A DNA stretch of 64,000 nt from Psychrobacillus sp. OK028 (GCF_900103605.1 NZ_FNHY01000004.1:62001-126000); one strand, 5' to 3'. Positions 46,473 to 55,163 are shown, counted from the first letter of the stretch. Notes: generated from the letters alone by a model not told the origin. Numbers and translations: made by a program.

Positions 46473-47768
46473 TTAAGTCAATAAATCGAGTATTTGTTTT
46501 TTTAGTGCTTTCTTCTTTCCATCCTTTGTTAAAATATCCTCTGGGAAATATAATTTATGATCTGTTCTTCTTTTTCCAGAAATCGCCTCTACTATTTCGG
46601 ATTCTCTAGAGAGCTCTCGGATTTCTCCGTTCGGCTTCAACAAGTGAATTGGTATGCGTTCCCCTTCTTCCCCTGGACGGTAAAAGTCATAAGGCAAATC
46701 TGAAGAGGAATCGAAAACAAGGTAATACTCTGGGTCTATACTCGCTTTTTTGAATAGCAACTCCAACTCTTTCATTTTCATATAATCTTTAGCTAAATCA
46801 AACTCAATATATTGAAATAACTTTCGATTCACAAAACGGTTACTCAAGTCAGATAAAATTGGATCTTTTTCAGTCATCCAAAGCTGAAAATAAGTCAATA
46901 AAACCCCTTCATCTAATGCAAGGTACTCGTCTAGTGTGTATGTACTATCAAAGAAACCTTTAAAATGAGTCGGCTGCTGGTCGAAGTCATATCCCATCTC
47001 ACTCAATGCTTTTGCTCTATGCAAAATTTTCGTCAAAACTACTTCCGCACTGCGAGAAACTGGATGAAAATACACTTGCCAATACATTTGATATCTACTC
47101 ATTATATAGTCTTCAACTGCATGCATTCCGCTCGATTTGATGACGACCTGATCTTCTCTTGGTCGCATCACGCGCAATATTCGTTCCATATCAAAGTGTC
47201 CATAACTTACTCCAGTAAAATACGCGTCTCTTTGTAAATAATCCATTCGATCAGCATCTATTTGACTCGATATTAAACTAACTACCTGCTTGTTTGGGTA
47301 CGTTTTACCGATAACGTCAGCTACTCGCTGTGGAAAATCGTCCTCAACTCTTTTTAAGATCTCATTGACTTCGGTATCACCAAGTATTATTTGTTGGGTG
47401 AAATATTCATGGTCTAACCCGAACACATTTTCAAACGCATGAGAAAAAGGACCGTGCCCTAAATCATGGAGAAGAGCCGCACATAGAACTATTAGCCTTT
47501 CAGAATCATCCCATTCCGGACGTCCACTAAAACTATCATCTACTATTCTTCGTACAATTTCATACACACCTAAAGAGTGATTGAAACGGCTATGTTCAGC
47601 ACCATGAAAAACTAGATACGTAGTTCCAAGCTGTTTAATACGGCGAAGACGTTGAAATTCTTTTGCGCCAATAACATCCCATATAACCTGATCGCGTACA
47701 TGGATGTAGCGATGAACTGGATCCTTAAACACTTTTTCTTCTGCTAGCTTTTGGGTCGCATAGCTCAT
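46473..47768 (-). CDS. ywfO: HD-domain phosphohydrolase YwfO
   Basis: 431-residue protein with the metal-binding HD signature: HSRFNHSLGVYEIVRRIV and CAALLHDLGHGPFSHAFE, then DRMDYLQRDAYFTGV. The family includes dNTP triphosphohydrolases such as the enterococcal homologue, so deoxynucleotide pool control is plausible; the substrate is not proven. First gene of a ywfO-ywgA unit. Confidence 0.92.
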   Translation of the reverse strand: MSYATQKLAEEKVFKDPVHRYIHVRDQVIWDVIGAKEFQRLRRIKQLGTTYLVFHGAEHSRFNHSLGVYEIVRRIVDDSFSGRPEWDDSERLIVLCAALLHDLGHGPFSHAFENVFGLDHEYFTQQIILGDTEVNEILKRVEDDFPQRVADVIGKTYPNKQVVSLISSQIDADRMDYLQRDAYFTGVSYGHFDMERILRVMRPREDQVVIKSSGMHAVEDYIMSRYQMYWQVYFHPVSRSAEVVLTKILHRAKALSEMGYDFDQQPTHFKGFFDSTYTLDEYLALDEGVLLTYFQLWMTEKDPILSDLSNRFVNRKLFQYIEFDLAKDYMKMKELELLFKKASIDPEYYLVFDSSSDLPYDFYRPGEEGERIPIHLLKPNGEIRELSRESEIVEAISGKRRTDHKLYFPEDILTKDGKKKALKKQILDLLT

Positions 47769-47814
47769 TTTTCCACCCCCGAAATGTTTATTGTCATTAA
47801 GTATTCATTATAAA

Positions 47815-47841
47815 GAAAAAAGCCGCGTATGGAAAGGCGGC
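47815..47841 (-). terminator. Terminator of the DUF1450 gene
   Basis: Minus-strand stem GCCGC with GCGGC (47841-47837 and 47826-47822) followed by TTTTTTC. Confidence 0.7.
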
Positions 47842-47852
47842 AAAAGTTCGTA

Positions 47853-48080
47853 TTAATCTGCTATCTTGGCACGTACTTTTTCCATTAATTCGTCTTCCGT
47901 TAATGCTGCAACGGGACGGTTATTGATAAAAGCGAATGTTTTTTTACGTCCGGGACCGCAGTATGATTGACATTCCTTCACTTCAATCTCTGCCTCTGGA
48001 TCAATCGCTTTGAGTTTTGGAATTAATGTTTTTAAATTGACGGCCTGACACTCATCGCAAACTCGAAAATGGTTTGCCAT
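47853..48080 (-). CDS. DUF1450 (YuzB-like) small protein
   Basis: 75 residues, thioredoxin-like/ferredoxin-like fold family YuzB (DUF1450). It has four cysteines, CDECQAVN at residues 8-15 and [18 protein letters not shown] around 36-53, suggesting metal or redox chemistry. ATG at 48080 is close to AAAGGGGTTG. Function unknown. Confidence 0.85.
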   Translation of the reverse strand: MANHFRVCDECQAVNLKTLIPKLKAIDPEAEIEVKECQSYCGPGRKKTFAFINNRPVAALTEDELMEKVRAKIAD

Positions 48081-48251
48081 CGTTCACAACCCCTTTGATA
48101 TTTTTAAATAATTGAAACTGTAATAGTCTACAGGTCATTGTATCTTAAAGTTTATATTGCTATCAAGTGTATATTACGTGAATAAAAGAGCAATAAGTTG
48201 ACCATTATGTTAATAGAACAACGAAACTATGAACATGGTAGGAGGAAAAAC

Positions 48252-48875
48252 ATGGTAAAGATTAGACAAGACGCCTGGATGACTGAAAATGATGAAATGC
48301 TAGCCGAGCTGGTATTACGTCACGTTCGCGAGGGTAGCACGCAACTAAACGCATTCGAGGAAGCTGGTGATGCATTAAGTCGAACTGCAGCAGCATGTGG
48401 ATTTCGCTGGAATGCAGTCGTTCGCCATCAATACGAAAATGAGTTAAAGGAAGCGAAAAAAGAAAGAAAAGAAAAGCTTCGTATTTTAGGAAAAGATTAT
48501 AGAAGAAGAGGAAACGGAATTTATCTAGCAAAATCACAAGACGATGAGGATCGTGCACAATCCATTCCAGTATCTGCACTATCAATTGACATTATCATTG
48601 CATATCTAGTACGTTTGCAACATAGTGATTCAGATATTTCTAGATACCGTCATCTTTCCACTATTGCAAATGAAAAGATTCGTAAATTAGAAAGCGAGCT
48701 TGCGAAGCTTGAAAAAGAAAATGCAGCTATCAAACAGGATTACGAGCAATTTGTACAAATCATGAACCGCGCAAGACGTCTCGTCACATTAAATGAAGAA
48801 GAAGTTCCAGTAGTACCCGTTTTTCAAATGGAGAAGAATGGAAATCTTGTATCTAAAGAACCACCAATCGTTTAG
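48252..48875 (+). CDS. rsfA: Prespore-specific transcriptional regulator RsfA
   Basis: In B. subtilis RsfA tunes sigmaF-dependent genes in the forespore. About 207 residues from ATG at 48252, which has GGAGG 6 nt upstream; the longer frame from 48198 includes this ribosome binding site. N-terminal Myb/SANT-like DNA-binding segment (RQDAWMTENDEMLAELVLRH, GSTQLNAFEEAGDALSRTAA, CGFRWNAVVRHQY) followed by a coiled coil at about 140-175 (LESELAKLEKENAAIKQDYE). Position before lipL-pta matches B. subtilis. Confidence 0.92.
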   Translation: MVKIRQDAWMTENDEMLAELVLRHVREGSTQLNAFEEAGDALSRTAAACGFRWNAVVRHQYENELKEAKKERKEKLRILGKDYRRRGNGIYLAKSQDDEDRAQSIPVSALSIDIIIAYLVRLQHSDSDISRYRHLSTIANEKIRKLESELAKLEKENAAIKQDYEQFVQIMNRARRLVTLNEEEVPVVPVFQMEKNGNLVSKEPPIV

Positions 48876-48896
48876 TAGATTGGTGGTTCTTTTTTG
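48857..48896 (+). terminator. rsfA terminator
   Basis: Perfect stem AAGAACCACCAATC with GATTGGTGGTTCTT (48857-48869 region and 48878-48891) then TTTTT. It overlaps the rsfA stop codon. Confidence 0.88.
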
Positions 48897-48946
48897 GTTT
48901 GGAAACAGTATGTGCTGTTGGAGTATTCCAAGTTTTGTTAGCGTTG

Positions 48947-48978
48947 CTCTCGTTTAGACCGGAATCTCTCCCGTAAGT
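48947..48978 (+). repeat. 21-bp phased array, locus 5 (two units)
   Basis: CTCTCGTTTAG at 48947 and CTCCCGTAAG at 48968, 21 bp apart. Minimal member of the family, between convergent rsfA and lipL. Confidence 0.5.
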
Positions 48979-49010
48979 CTAAACTTTTTCTTCCCTACCC
49001 GATTTCTATA

Positions 49011-49850
49011 TTACTTCTCTAGCATTTTTTTATTTCGATCGACTACTCGCTGCATGTAAAATAAATACAGGTCCATTTCATCGGGTGTGACAGATTGATT
49101 GATAACCGTATTGGACAATTGTTGTAGCAGCTGTTGGATACGAATGACGATATCCTCTACTCTGAACGATGTACCTAGTAGTTCATTCATAGATGCCATT
49201 ACTTCTGGTTTAATAACGGGATATGTAAACTTTGTGGATTCTCCCTGAATCCCGATTTCGTAAAAACTACGAATCAGTTCTGCTCGTTCACTCCCACTGC
49301 CTTCAATGCATAAATACACTTGAACCGCAATTCCCTGTCGCAGTCTGCGCTGAGAAATTCCTGCAAACTTTTTGCCGTTTATACTTAAATCATATGAACC
49401 TGGACAATACGATCCTATAATTTCATAAGCTTCTATTTTATCTTCTGCCTCAGGAAATAAAAGCTGAACAAATGCCAGCATTGCTTCATAGCCAGTAGGT
49501 ATATCAATTGCTTGGTTTGCTTCTGGCAAAATAATAGATACATTCAATACACCTTCATCTAAAACTACAGCTAATCCCCCCGAATTGCGTACGATTGGGG
49601 AATAGCCCTGTGTGCGAAGAAAATCCTGTGCGTCCACTACAAACGGTAGTCGGTGATCTTGTATACCTAACACAACCGTTTGATCGTGCACCCATGTGCG
49701 TACGGTCGCTGGTGACTGCCCTTGTCCCACTAAATGACAAAGTAAATCGTCCGAAGCGAATGATTCGAGTGCAGATCTATTTTTACCACTAAGCGATTGA
49801 TCCCAAAACCGCCACTTTTCTTGTTGCAATAAATCTTCTATCTGTGACAT
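49011..49850 (-). CDS. lipL: Octanoyl-[GcvH]:protein N-octanoyltransferase LipL
   Basis: Amidotransferase moving octanoyl from GcvH to E2 subunits in lipoate assembly. 279 residues of the BPL/LPL catalytic fold; catalytic C149 in EIIGSYCPGSYDLSING and Lys in NGKKFAGISQRR, with VRNSGGLAVVLDEGVLN. Same position as B. subtilis ywfL. ATG at 49850 has GGAGAAG upstream; pta is 12 bp upstream, so likely one operon. Confidence 0.93.
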   Translation of the reverse strand: MSQIEDLLQQEKWRFWDQSLSGKNRSALESFASDDLLCHLVGQGQSPATVRTWVHDQTVVLGIQDHRLPFVVDAQDFLRTQGYSPIVRNSGGLAVVLDEGVLNVSIILPEANQAIDIPTGYEAMLAFVQLLFPEAEDKIEAYEIIGSYCPGSYDLSINGKKFAGISQRRLRQGIAVQVYLCIEGSGSERAELIRSFYEIGIQGESTKFTYPVIKPEVMASMNELLGTSFRVEDIVIRIQQLLQQLSNTVINQSVTPDEMDLYLFYMQRVVDRNKKMLEK

Positions 49851-49861
49851 GTGACTTCTCC

Positions 49862-50806
49862 TTAAATAAGTGCTTGTGCAGCAGTAATATAAGCTAGCTT
49901 ATATACATCATCTGCAGAACAACCTCGTGATAAATCGTTTACTGGTGCATTCAATCCTTGTAAAATAGGACCAATTGCTTCAAATCCTCCAAGACGCTGA
50001 GCAATTTTATAACCAATATTCCCAGCCTCTAAGGAAGGGAACACAAATACAGTTGCATCCCCTTGCACTACTGCAGCTGGAGCTTTTGATGCAGCGATTG
50101 ACGGAACAATGCTCGCATCGAATTGGAGCTCTCCCTCTATTAGAAGATTTGTGTCCAATTGTTTAGCTAATTCAGTAGCTTTCACTACTTTTTCTGTTTC
50201 CTCTGACTTGGCAGAGCCTTTTGTAGAGAATGATAGCATCGCAACTTTAGGTTCTATCCCAAAAGCGGCAGCAGTTTTAGCACTTTCTACTGCTATTTCT
50301 GCTAAATCCTCGCTCGTTGGTGCAATAGTTATCGCGCAATCAGCGAATACATATCGAATATCCTCTTTCACCATGATGAACGATCCACTTGTTTTAGAGA
50401 TTCCTGGCTTCGTTTTAATAATTTGCAATGCAGGGCGCACAGTTTCGGCAGTCGTATGCGCTGCTCCACTTACCAAGCCACTTGCTTGCTGCATATATAC
50501 GAGCATCGTCCCAAAATAATTGACGTCCTGTAGAATTTCTCTTGCTTGTGCTTCTGTTGCTTTCCCTTTTCGCCGTTCTACGAAAGCAGCAACAAGTTCG
50601 TCCATTTCTTCATATTTTTTTGGATTAATAACAGTTAAAGCGGAAGGAATTTCTTCTTCATTTCCAATAATGATCGGACGAATGATCCCTTCTTCTTGCA
50701 GTTTCAGAGCCGCAGAAATAATCCTTTCATCATTTCCCTCAGGCAAAATAATAGATAAATTAGCATCCTTAAGTCTCTCTTTTATCTCTTGAAAAAAGTC
50801 CGCCAT
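49862..50806 (-). CDS. pta: Phosphate acetyltransferase
   Basis: Converts acetyl-CoA and phosphate to acetyl phosphate and CoA in overflow metabolism. About 314 residues from ATG at 50806 (AGGAGGAGAAGGA upstream); the frame start at 50860 is inside the leader. Conserved SGLVSGAAHTTAETVRPALQ (one run) and KPGISKTSGSFIM, VFPSLEAGNIGYKIAQRLGG. A sequence TGAAAGCCGTGCCA at 50872-50885 resembles a CcpA cre box with two mismatches; weak evidence for carbon control. Divergent from hemQ. Confidence 0.95.
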   Translation of the reverse strand: MADFFQEIKERLKDANLSIILPEGNDERIISAALKLQEEGIIRPIIIGNEEEIPSALTVINPKKYEEMDELVAAFVERRKGKATEAQAREILQDVNYFGTMLVYMQQASGLVSGAAHTTAETVRPALQIIKTKPGISKTSGSFIMVKEDIRYVFADCAITIAPTSEDLAEIAVESAKTAAAFGIEPKVAMLSFSTKGSAKSEETEKVVKATELAKQLDTNLLIEGELQFDASIVPSIAASKAPAAVVQGDATVFVFPSLEAGNIGYKIAQRLGGFEAIGPILQGLNAPVNDLSRGCSADDVYKLAYITAAQALI

Positions 50807-50957
50807 TCCTTCTCCTCCTACGCTCGTTTTTGTTCCTTCAAGCATACACGAGTTTGTCACAGATTGTCATGTGAAAGCCGTGCCATTAGAAGAAATGTTA
50901 GAATGTATATGATACACTTAATATGCGATTATTTAATTTAAAGGAGTGTCATAAATA

Positions 50958-51707
50958 ATGAATGAAGCAGCAATTACATTAGATGGTTGGTACGTGTTAC
51001 ATGATTTCCGCCAAATGGACTGGGCATCATGGAAACAAGTAGATCCGGAACTACGCAAACAAGCTACAGATGAATTCGTAGCATTTTTAGATGAAATGCA
51101 ACTAGCGGATGATGCTAAAACGGGAGCACATGCTTTTTACACAATCGTCGGGCAAAAAGCAGATTTTATGTTAATGACATTACGTCCTACAATGGATGAG
51201 CTTCAAGAACTTGAAGCAAGGTTTAATAAATTAACAATAGCGGACTTCACGATTCCTGCTTATTCATATGTTTCAGTAGTAGAATTGTCTAACTACCTAG
51301 CTGGTGAATCTAACGAAGATCCATATCAAAATCCACATGTACGTGCGCGTTTATACCCTGAGCTTCAACGCTCTCAATACATTTGCTTCTATCCAATGGA
51401 CAAGCGCCGTGACGGTGATGACAACTGGTATATGCTTCCAATGCAAGAGCGCAAAGATTTAATGCGCAGCCATGGTTTAATCGGCCGCAGCTATGCTGGT
51501 AAGGTAAAACAAATTATCTCGGGTTCAGTAGGATTCGACGATTTTGAATGGGGCGTAACATTATTCTCCGATGACGTACTTCAATTTAAAAAGTTAATAT
51601 ACGAAATGCGTTTTGATGAAGTAAGCGCTCGTTATGCAGAATTTGGTTCATTCTTCACAGGCACAATTCTTGCCGGCGAAAAACGCTCTACATTTTTTAA
51701 TATCTAA
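50958..51707 (+). CDS. hemQ: Coproheme decarboxylase HemQ
   Basis: Final step of the coproporphyrin-dependent haem pathway of Gram-positives: decarboxylates coproheme to protohaem. Member of the chlorite dismutase family, 249 residues. Catalytic Y145 ([11 protein letters not shown]), K149 and proximal H172 ([13 protein letters not shown]) fall at the positions known from S. aureus and B. subtilis enzymes. ATG follows AAAGGAGTG. Same position as B. subtilis ywfI, divergent from pta. Confidence 0.96.
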   Translation: MNEAAITLDGWYVLHDFRQMDWASWKQVDPELRKQATDEFVAFLDEMQLADDAKTGAHAFYTIVGQKADFMLMTLRPTMDELQELEARFNKLTIADFTIPAYSYVSVVELSNYLAGESNEDPYQNPHVRARLYPELQRSQYICFYPMDKRRDGDDNWYMLPMQERKDLMRSHGLIGRSYAGKVKQIISGSVGFDDFEWGVTLFSDDVLQFKKLIYEMRFDEVSARYAEFGSFFTGTILAGEKRSTFFNI

Positions 51708-51715
51708 GAGGAATA

Positions 51716-51739
51716 GGCTGCAGTAATGCAGTCTTTTTT
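51716..51739 (+). terminator. hemQ terminator
   Basis: Stem GGCTGCA with TGCAGTC (51716-51722 and 51727-51733, one G-U) then TTTTTT, 8 bp after the stop. Confidence 0.8.
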
Positions 51740-51771
51740 ATTTGTCCTTTTTTGACTTCCAATATATCCCG

Positions 51772-51888
51772 AAGAGCGAGTAATTAAAGAGTGAGCGCTA
51801 GTAAAAAACAAAGAAGCGAGAGTAAGCACAGCGGCTCTGAGAGTAATCCGATCAGCTCCGCAAGTATTCGTTGAATGAAATCGAATAA
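51772..51888 (+). repeat. 21-bp phased array, locus 6 (CGAGAGTAA-type)
   Basis: Six units with AGTA/AATA starting at 51779, 51800, 51821, 51842, 51863 and 51884; five consecutive steps of exactly 21 bp. Core forms include AGCGAGTAA, AGCGCTAGTAA, AGCGAGAGTAA, TGAGAGTAA and CGCAAGTA. Spacers are unrelated. It lies between hemQ and gerQ. Confidence 0.85.
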
Positions 51889-52015
51889 CCGCGCTTTATA
51901 CAGACATGATTCATTATTTTCTAACTGGATGCATAGTGTATGGGTAGGAGGTGATACCTACCTAGACTTTAAGAATATCCGTAAGCTAGAAATTTAATCG
52001 AGAAAGGATGCATGA

Positions 52016-52354
52016 ATGGTTCAATATTATTGGCACCCAGGAGTTTTCCCCCAACAACAGCAGCAACAGCAAATGCAACACCCTATGACCCCACCTCAAA
52101 TACCAGCAGCTACTAGAGGACAGGAAGAATCTTACATTGAAAATATATTACGAGCAAACAAAGGTAAGTTAGGTACATTCTATTTTACTTTCGAGAACAA
52201 CAGAGAAAGAAATAATTTTGTAGTTACCGGCTATATAGAAGCGGCCGGTCGCGATCACGTTATTATTAGTGATCCAAATGGTAAACGATACTTAATGCTT
52301 ATGATTTATTTAGACTATGTAACATTTGATGAGGAAATTAATTATTACATGTGA
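52016..52354 (+). CDS. gerQ: Spore coat protein GerQ
   Basis: Inner spore-coat protein required to localise the cortex hydrolase CwlJ and cross-linked by transglutaminase Tgl. 112 residues, shorter than B. subtilis GerQ (181) because the N-terminal region is reduced to HPGVFPQQQQQQQMQ, a glutamine run that could serve as cross-linking substrate. The conserved C-terminal domain is complete: ESYIENILRANKGKLGTFYF region, YIEAAGRDHVIISDPNGKRY and YLDYVTFDEEINYYM. ATG at 52016, 7 nt after AAAGGA. Confidence 0.94.
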   Translation: MVQYYWHPGVFPQQQQQQQMQHPMTPPQIPAATRGQEESYIENILRANKGKLGTFYFTFENNRERNNFVVTGYIEAAGRDHVIISDPNGKRYLMLMIYLDYVTFDEEINYYM

Positions 52355-52360
52355 TGCTTC

Positions 52361-52392
52361 AAGCTTATTCGTTTTGCGAATAAGCTTTTTTT
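52361..52392 (+). terminator. gerQ terminator
   Basis: Perfect 11-bp stem AAGCTTATTCG (52361-52371) with CGAATAAGCTT (52377-52387) then TTTTT, 6 bp after the stop. Confidence 0.9.
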
Positions 52393-52501
52393 GTTAAGCT
52401 ACGTTAAAGGTGAGGGTTTATTTTTCTATATCTTGCTAACCACCAGTTAGGGTCAAAAATAGCCCATTTCAAATAAAAGTTCTTAGTAAAGTTTCAATAA
52501 A

Positions 52502-53347
52502 TTATTTAATAATTGCTATCTGATTCCTACCTTCTTCTTTTGCTTTATATAACGCATTATCTGACTTTGTGATTAACTCCTCTTCAGAATCTCCATTATA
52601 AAAAGATACTCCAATGCTGATTGTAAAATTAATACGTTCATTTTTATAAATGAACTCTGATTTCTCTACATCCGCACGTATACGTTCTGCTATTATTAAT
52701 CCCTCCGCAACATCGGTGTTTGGCAGAATAACCGCGAATTCTTCTCCACCAAAACGTACGAAAACATCAGAGTTTCTTACGTTATTGCTAATAATACTTG
52801 AAGTATGTCTAAGAGCTTCATCCCCACATTGATGACCATAATTATCATTTACTTTTTTGAAATGATCTATATCTAACATCATAAAAACTAAAGAACTGTT
52901 CGTCCTTTTATAAATAGGAATACTTTTTTCCATAAAAAGTTCTAAATATCTTCGATTATAAATACCAGTTAATGGATCTGTAATGGTCAGCTCTTCTACT
53001 TTTAGTAACAATTTATAAGATTTGTTTATGAAGTATCCAATAGTTAGAATAATAGACCAATTAATAAGCGAACCTAAAATAAGTGCGTTAATTTCGCTAT
53101 TATCAGGGTTAATTTGCTGACTAAACTCAGTTGTGTACTTCAAAAAGCTATAAAAGATTCCAGACCCTATAATTACTTTCCATTTAGGATACATATTTGC
53201 AATCAAGATTATTGGAATCAGAGAGAGTGACCATATAAATGGATAATGTTCACTTGCTTCCTCAGTCAAAATCGTATCAATAAAAACAAGAACAACAGTA
53301 AATAAAAAAATTAAAACAAATGAGTATTTAAAGCGTTTTTTATTCAA
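52502..53347 (-). CDS. Membrane diguanylate cyclase (GGDEF)
   Basis: 281 residues. Four membrane helices in the first 115 residues (for example FVLIFLFTVVLVFIDTIL and WSLSLIPIILIANM), then a GGDEF domain: ITDPLTGIYNRRY, MMLDIDHFKKVNDNYGH, active site RFGGEEFAVILP and YKAKEEGRNQ. No extra sensor domain is visible. Its position between gerQ and ywdK is not conserved in B. subtilis, so it is an accessory insertion. Base composition is more AT-rich than its neighbours. No ribosome binding site stronger than AAAGGAGT is seen, and that is well placed. Confidence 0.9.
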   Translation of the reverse strand: MNKKRFKYSFVLIFLFTVVLVFIDTILTEEASEHYPFIWSLSLIPIILIANMYPKWKVIIGSGIFYSFLKYTTEFSQQINPDNSEINALILGSLINWSIILTIGYFINKSYKLLLKVEELTITDPLTGIYNRRYLELFMEKSIPIYKRTNSSLVFMMLDIDHFKKVNDNYGHQCGDEALRHTSSIISNNVRNSDVFVRFGGEEFAVILPNTDVAEGLIIAERIRADVEKSEFIYKNERINFTISIGVSFYNGDSEEELITKSDNALYKAKEEGRNQIAIIK

Positions 53348-53590
53348 TTACTATCTTTACTCCTTTCGGTAACCCAGCCATCTTAGCTTAATGCTTTAGA
53401 CCTGTGATTTTGCGTCATCATCTTTCGATAATTTTGCCTTTTTCAATAGAGTTGCTAAGTAAATAAGTATACAACACATAGATGTATCAATGGTTAACTA
53501 AAATCCATTGTCATTTTAAACCTTTACCTTTAACATAGCCTTTTGATAAAAGTAAATCAGGAGTGTTTAGGTGGAACAATCCACTCAAAA

Positions 53591-53624
53591 TAAAAAGCCG
53601 AACCTAAGATAGATTCGACTTTTT
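53591..53624 (-). terminator. Terminator of the ung-ywdK operon
   Basis: Minus-strand stem AAGTCGAA with TTCGGCTT (one G-U; 53622-53614 and 53602-53594 region) followed by TTTATTTT, just past the ywdK stop. Confidence 0.75.
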
Positions 53625-53626
53625 GT

Positions 53627-54007
53627 TTAGCTTGCGTATTTCACAGCTGCTACGATGAGCATGATCCAGCCCGCTAAAAACGCTACGCCACCGATTGGCG
53701 TAATTGCTCCTAGAATGCCAACACCAGTTAAACTCAATACATATAAGCTTCCTGCGAATAAAACAATTCCTACTATCATTAAATAGCCAGCCGTATTCAA
53801 CGATGAAACCGGTCCTAATAGCTTGCTACTCATTAAAATGCCAATCGCAACCAATGCGAGGGCATGGAACATTTGGTATTGAACTGCTGTTTCCCAAATC
53901 GCTAAATACTTTTCAGATAGTTTTTCTTTTAAAGCATGTGCACCAAAAGCTCCCAATGCTACTGCTAAAAATCCGTTGATCGCTCCTGCAATAATAAATA
54001 ACTTCAC
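53627..54007 (-). CDS. ywdK: DUF423 membrane protein YwdK
   Basis: 126 residues, four predicted membrane helices, DUF423 family. Conserved AVALGAFGAHALKEKLS at residues 16-32 and AITPIGGVAFLAGW near the end. Function unknown. Last gene of an operon running DUF4230, ung, small Cys protein, ywdI, ywdK. Confidence 0.9.
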   Translation of the reverse strand: MKLFIIAGAINGFLAVALGAFGAHALKEKLSEKYLAIWETAVQYQMFHALALVAIGILMSSKLLGPVSSLNTAGYLMIVGIVLFAGSLYVLSLTGVGILGAITPIGGVAFLAGWIMLIVAAVKYAS

Positions 54008-54034
54008 AATTATTCCTTCTTTCTATCTTTCTAT

Positions 54035-54289
54035 TTAGAAATCAAATAATGACTCTCCATTTGCATCTTCTTCCTTTAGAGCTACTGGCTGTTGTATCGT
54101 TGGTGCGATTGGTACTGATTGTACAACGGAGGTAGCTTGTGGGAAAGGCGAAGGTGGTGATTCTAGTGCTAAATCACATAATGCCCGGATTGCAGCGAGC
54201 GCTTCCCTCTTTGTTTGTTCATTGCCAGTTACTCTTGCTTGTTGCAATTGTTTATCTATTTGCATTAAAAGTTGATCATTAGAAATCAT
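54035..54289 (-). CDS. ywdI: YwdI family protein (DUF5327)
   Basis: 84 residues; N-terminal helix ISNDQLLMQIDKQLQQAR, a second helix with KREALAAIRALCDLAL, then a Pro/Gln-rich linker and short acidic end DANGESLFDF. Cytoplasmic, unknown function, conserved next to ung and ywdK in Bacillales. Overlaps the upstream small gene by 4 bp. Confidence 0.85.
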   Translation of the reverse strand: MISNDQLLMQIDKQLQQARVTGNEQTKREALAAIRALCDLALESPPSPFPQATSVVQSVPIAPTIQQPVALKEEDANGESLFDF

Positions 54290-54465
54290 CGTCTCTGTCC
54301 CTCCACTTGCTTTGGTTCAAATTTCAAGCATTCCATTCCGGAGGAACGCTGTACTACTACGGAGGGGAGTTCCTTAGTTTTAAATCCATATTCTTTACAT
54401 CCACGAGGATTTCGAGCATCCCATGTCGTAAAAAAATGTCGACATTTGAAACAGTTTACAGCCAA
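54286..54465 (-). CDS. Small cysteine-containing protein next to ung
   Basis: About 59 residues from TTG at 54465, 5 nt after GGGGGA. Sequence starts AVNCFKCRHFFTTWD and contains RGCKEYGFKTK and SGMECLKFEPK. A CxxC and two further Cys suggest a structural zinc site. I recall the same small protein beside ung in many Bacillales genomes; it has no known function. The frame stays open upstream to 54597, but that part overlaps ung by 95 bp and lacks a ribosome binding site. Confidence 0.8.
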   Translation of the reverse strand: MAVNCFKCRHFFTTWDARNPRGCKEYGFKTKELPSVVVQRSSGMECLKFEPKQVEGQRR

Positions 54466-54502
54466 TTTCGTCCCCCACTTTCCACTGACTATCGTAGCAT
54501 AT

Positions 54503-55162
54503 TTATAGACAAAAATCGATTGGCTGGTCACCCCATGACACCAATTGAGCATTGATCTTGGAATATGGGTTACTTCCCAAAAATCCTCGATGTGCACTCA
54601 AAGGGCTAGGATGTGGGGCTTTTAAAATCATATGTTTTTCTGTATCGATTAGATTTATTTTAGACTGCGCTGGCTTGCCCCATAAAACAAAAATAACGGG
54701 GTTTTGACGTTCAGAAAGCTTTTGAATTACAGCGTCCGTAAACATTTCCCATCCCTTTCCTTTATGGGAATTCGCTACCCCCTCTCGAACAGTCAATACC
54801 GTATTTAAAAGCAAAACTCCTTGCTTCGCCCACTTTTCTAAATATCCATTAGTTGGTAAAGGACAACCTAAATCACTCTCTAATTCCTTCAGCATATTCT
54901 TAAGACTTGGCGGTATACGAACACCTGGTTTTACGGAAAAACTCATACCATGTGCCTGTCCCTCCCCATGGTATGGATCTTGTCCCAATATCACTACCTT
55001 GACATCATCGTAAGCTGTCATTTGAAAGGCACTACCGATTTCGTTTCGTGCAGGGAAAATGGTTTGAGTAGCATATTCCTTATCTAAAAATAATTGTAGC
55101 TGTTTAAAATAAGGCTTCTCCATTTCCTCTTTTAACACCACTTTCCAACTAGTCATGACCAT
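54503..55162 (-). CDS. ung: Uracil-DNA glycosylase
   Basis: Family 1 UDG that excises uracil from DNA. 219 residues with the water-activating motif GQDPYHGEGQAHG, VLLLNTVLTVREG, and the leucine-loop motif HPSPLSAHRGF. Start at ATG 55162 (4 nt after AAGGAG) or the in-frame ATG at 55156. Stop of the DUF4230 gene and this start are adjacent (TGACATG), so translation is coupled. Confidence 0.96.
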   Translation of the reverse strand: MVMTSWKVVLKEEMEKPYFKQLQLFLDKEYATQTIFPARNEIGSAFQMTAYDDVKVVILGQDPYHGEGQAHGMSFSVKPGVRIPPSLKNMLKELESDLGCPLPTNGYLEKWAKQGVLLLNTVLTVREGVANSHKGKGWEMFTDAVIQKLSERQNPVIFVLWGKPAQSKINLIDTEKHMILKAPHPSPLSAHRGFLGSNPYSKINAQLVSWGDQPIDFCL

Positions 55163-55163
55163 G

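Noticed and set aside
51929-51997. 23-codon frame with plausible codons upstream of gerQ
   Set aside because: No ribosome binding site before its ATG; the strong one lies inside the frame. Kept only as part of the leader observation.
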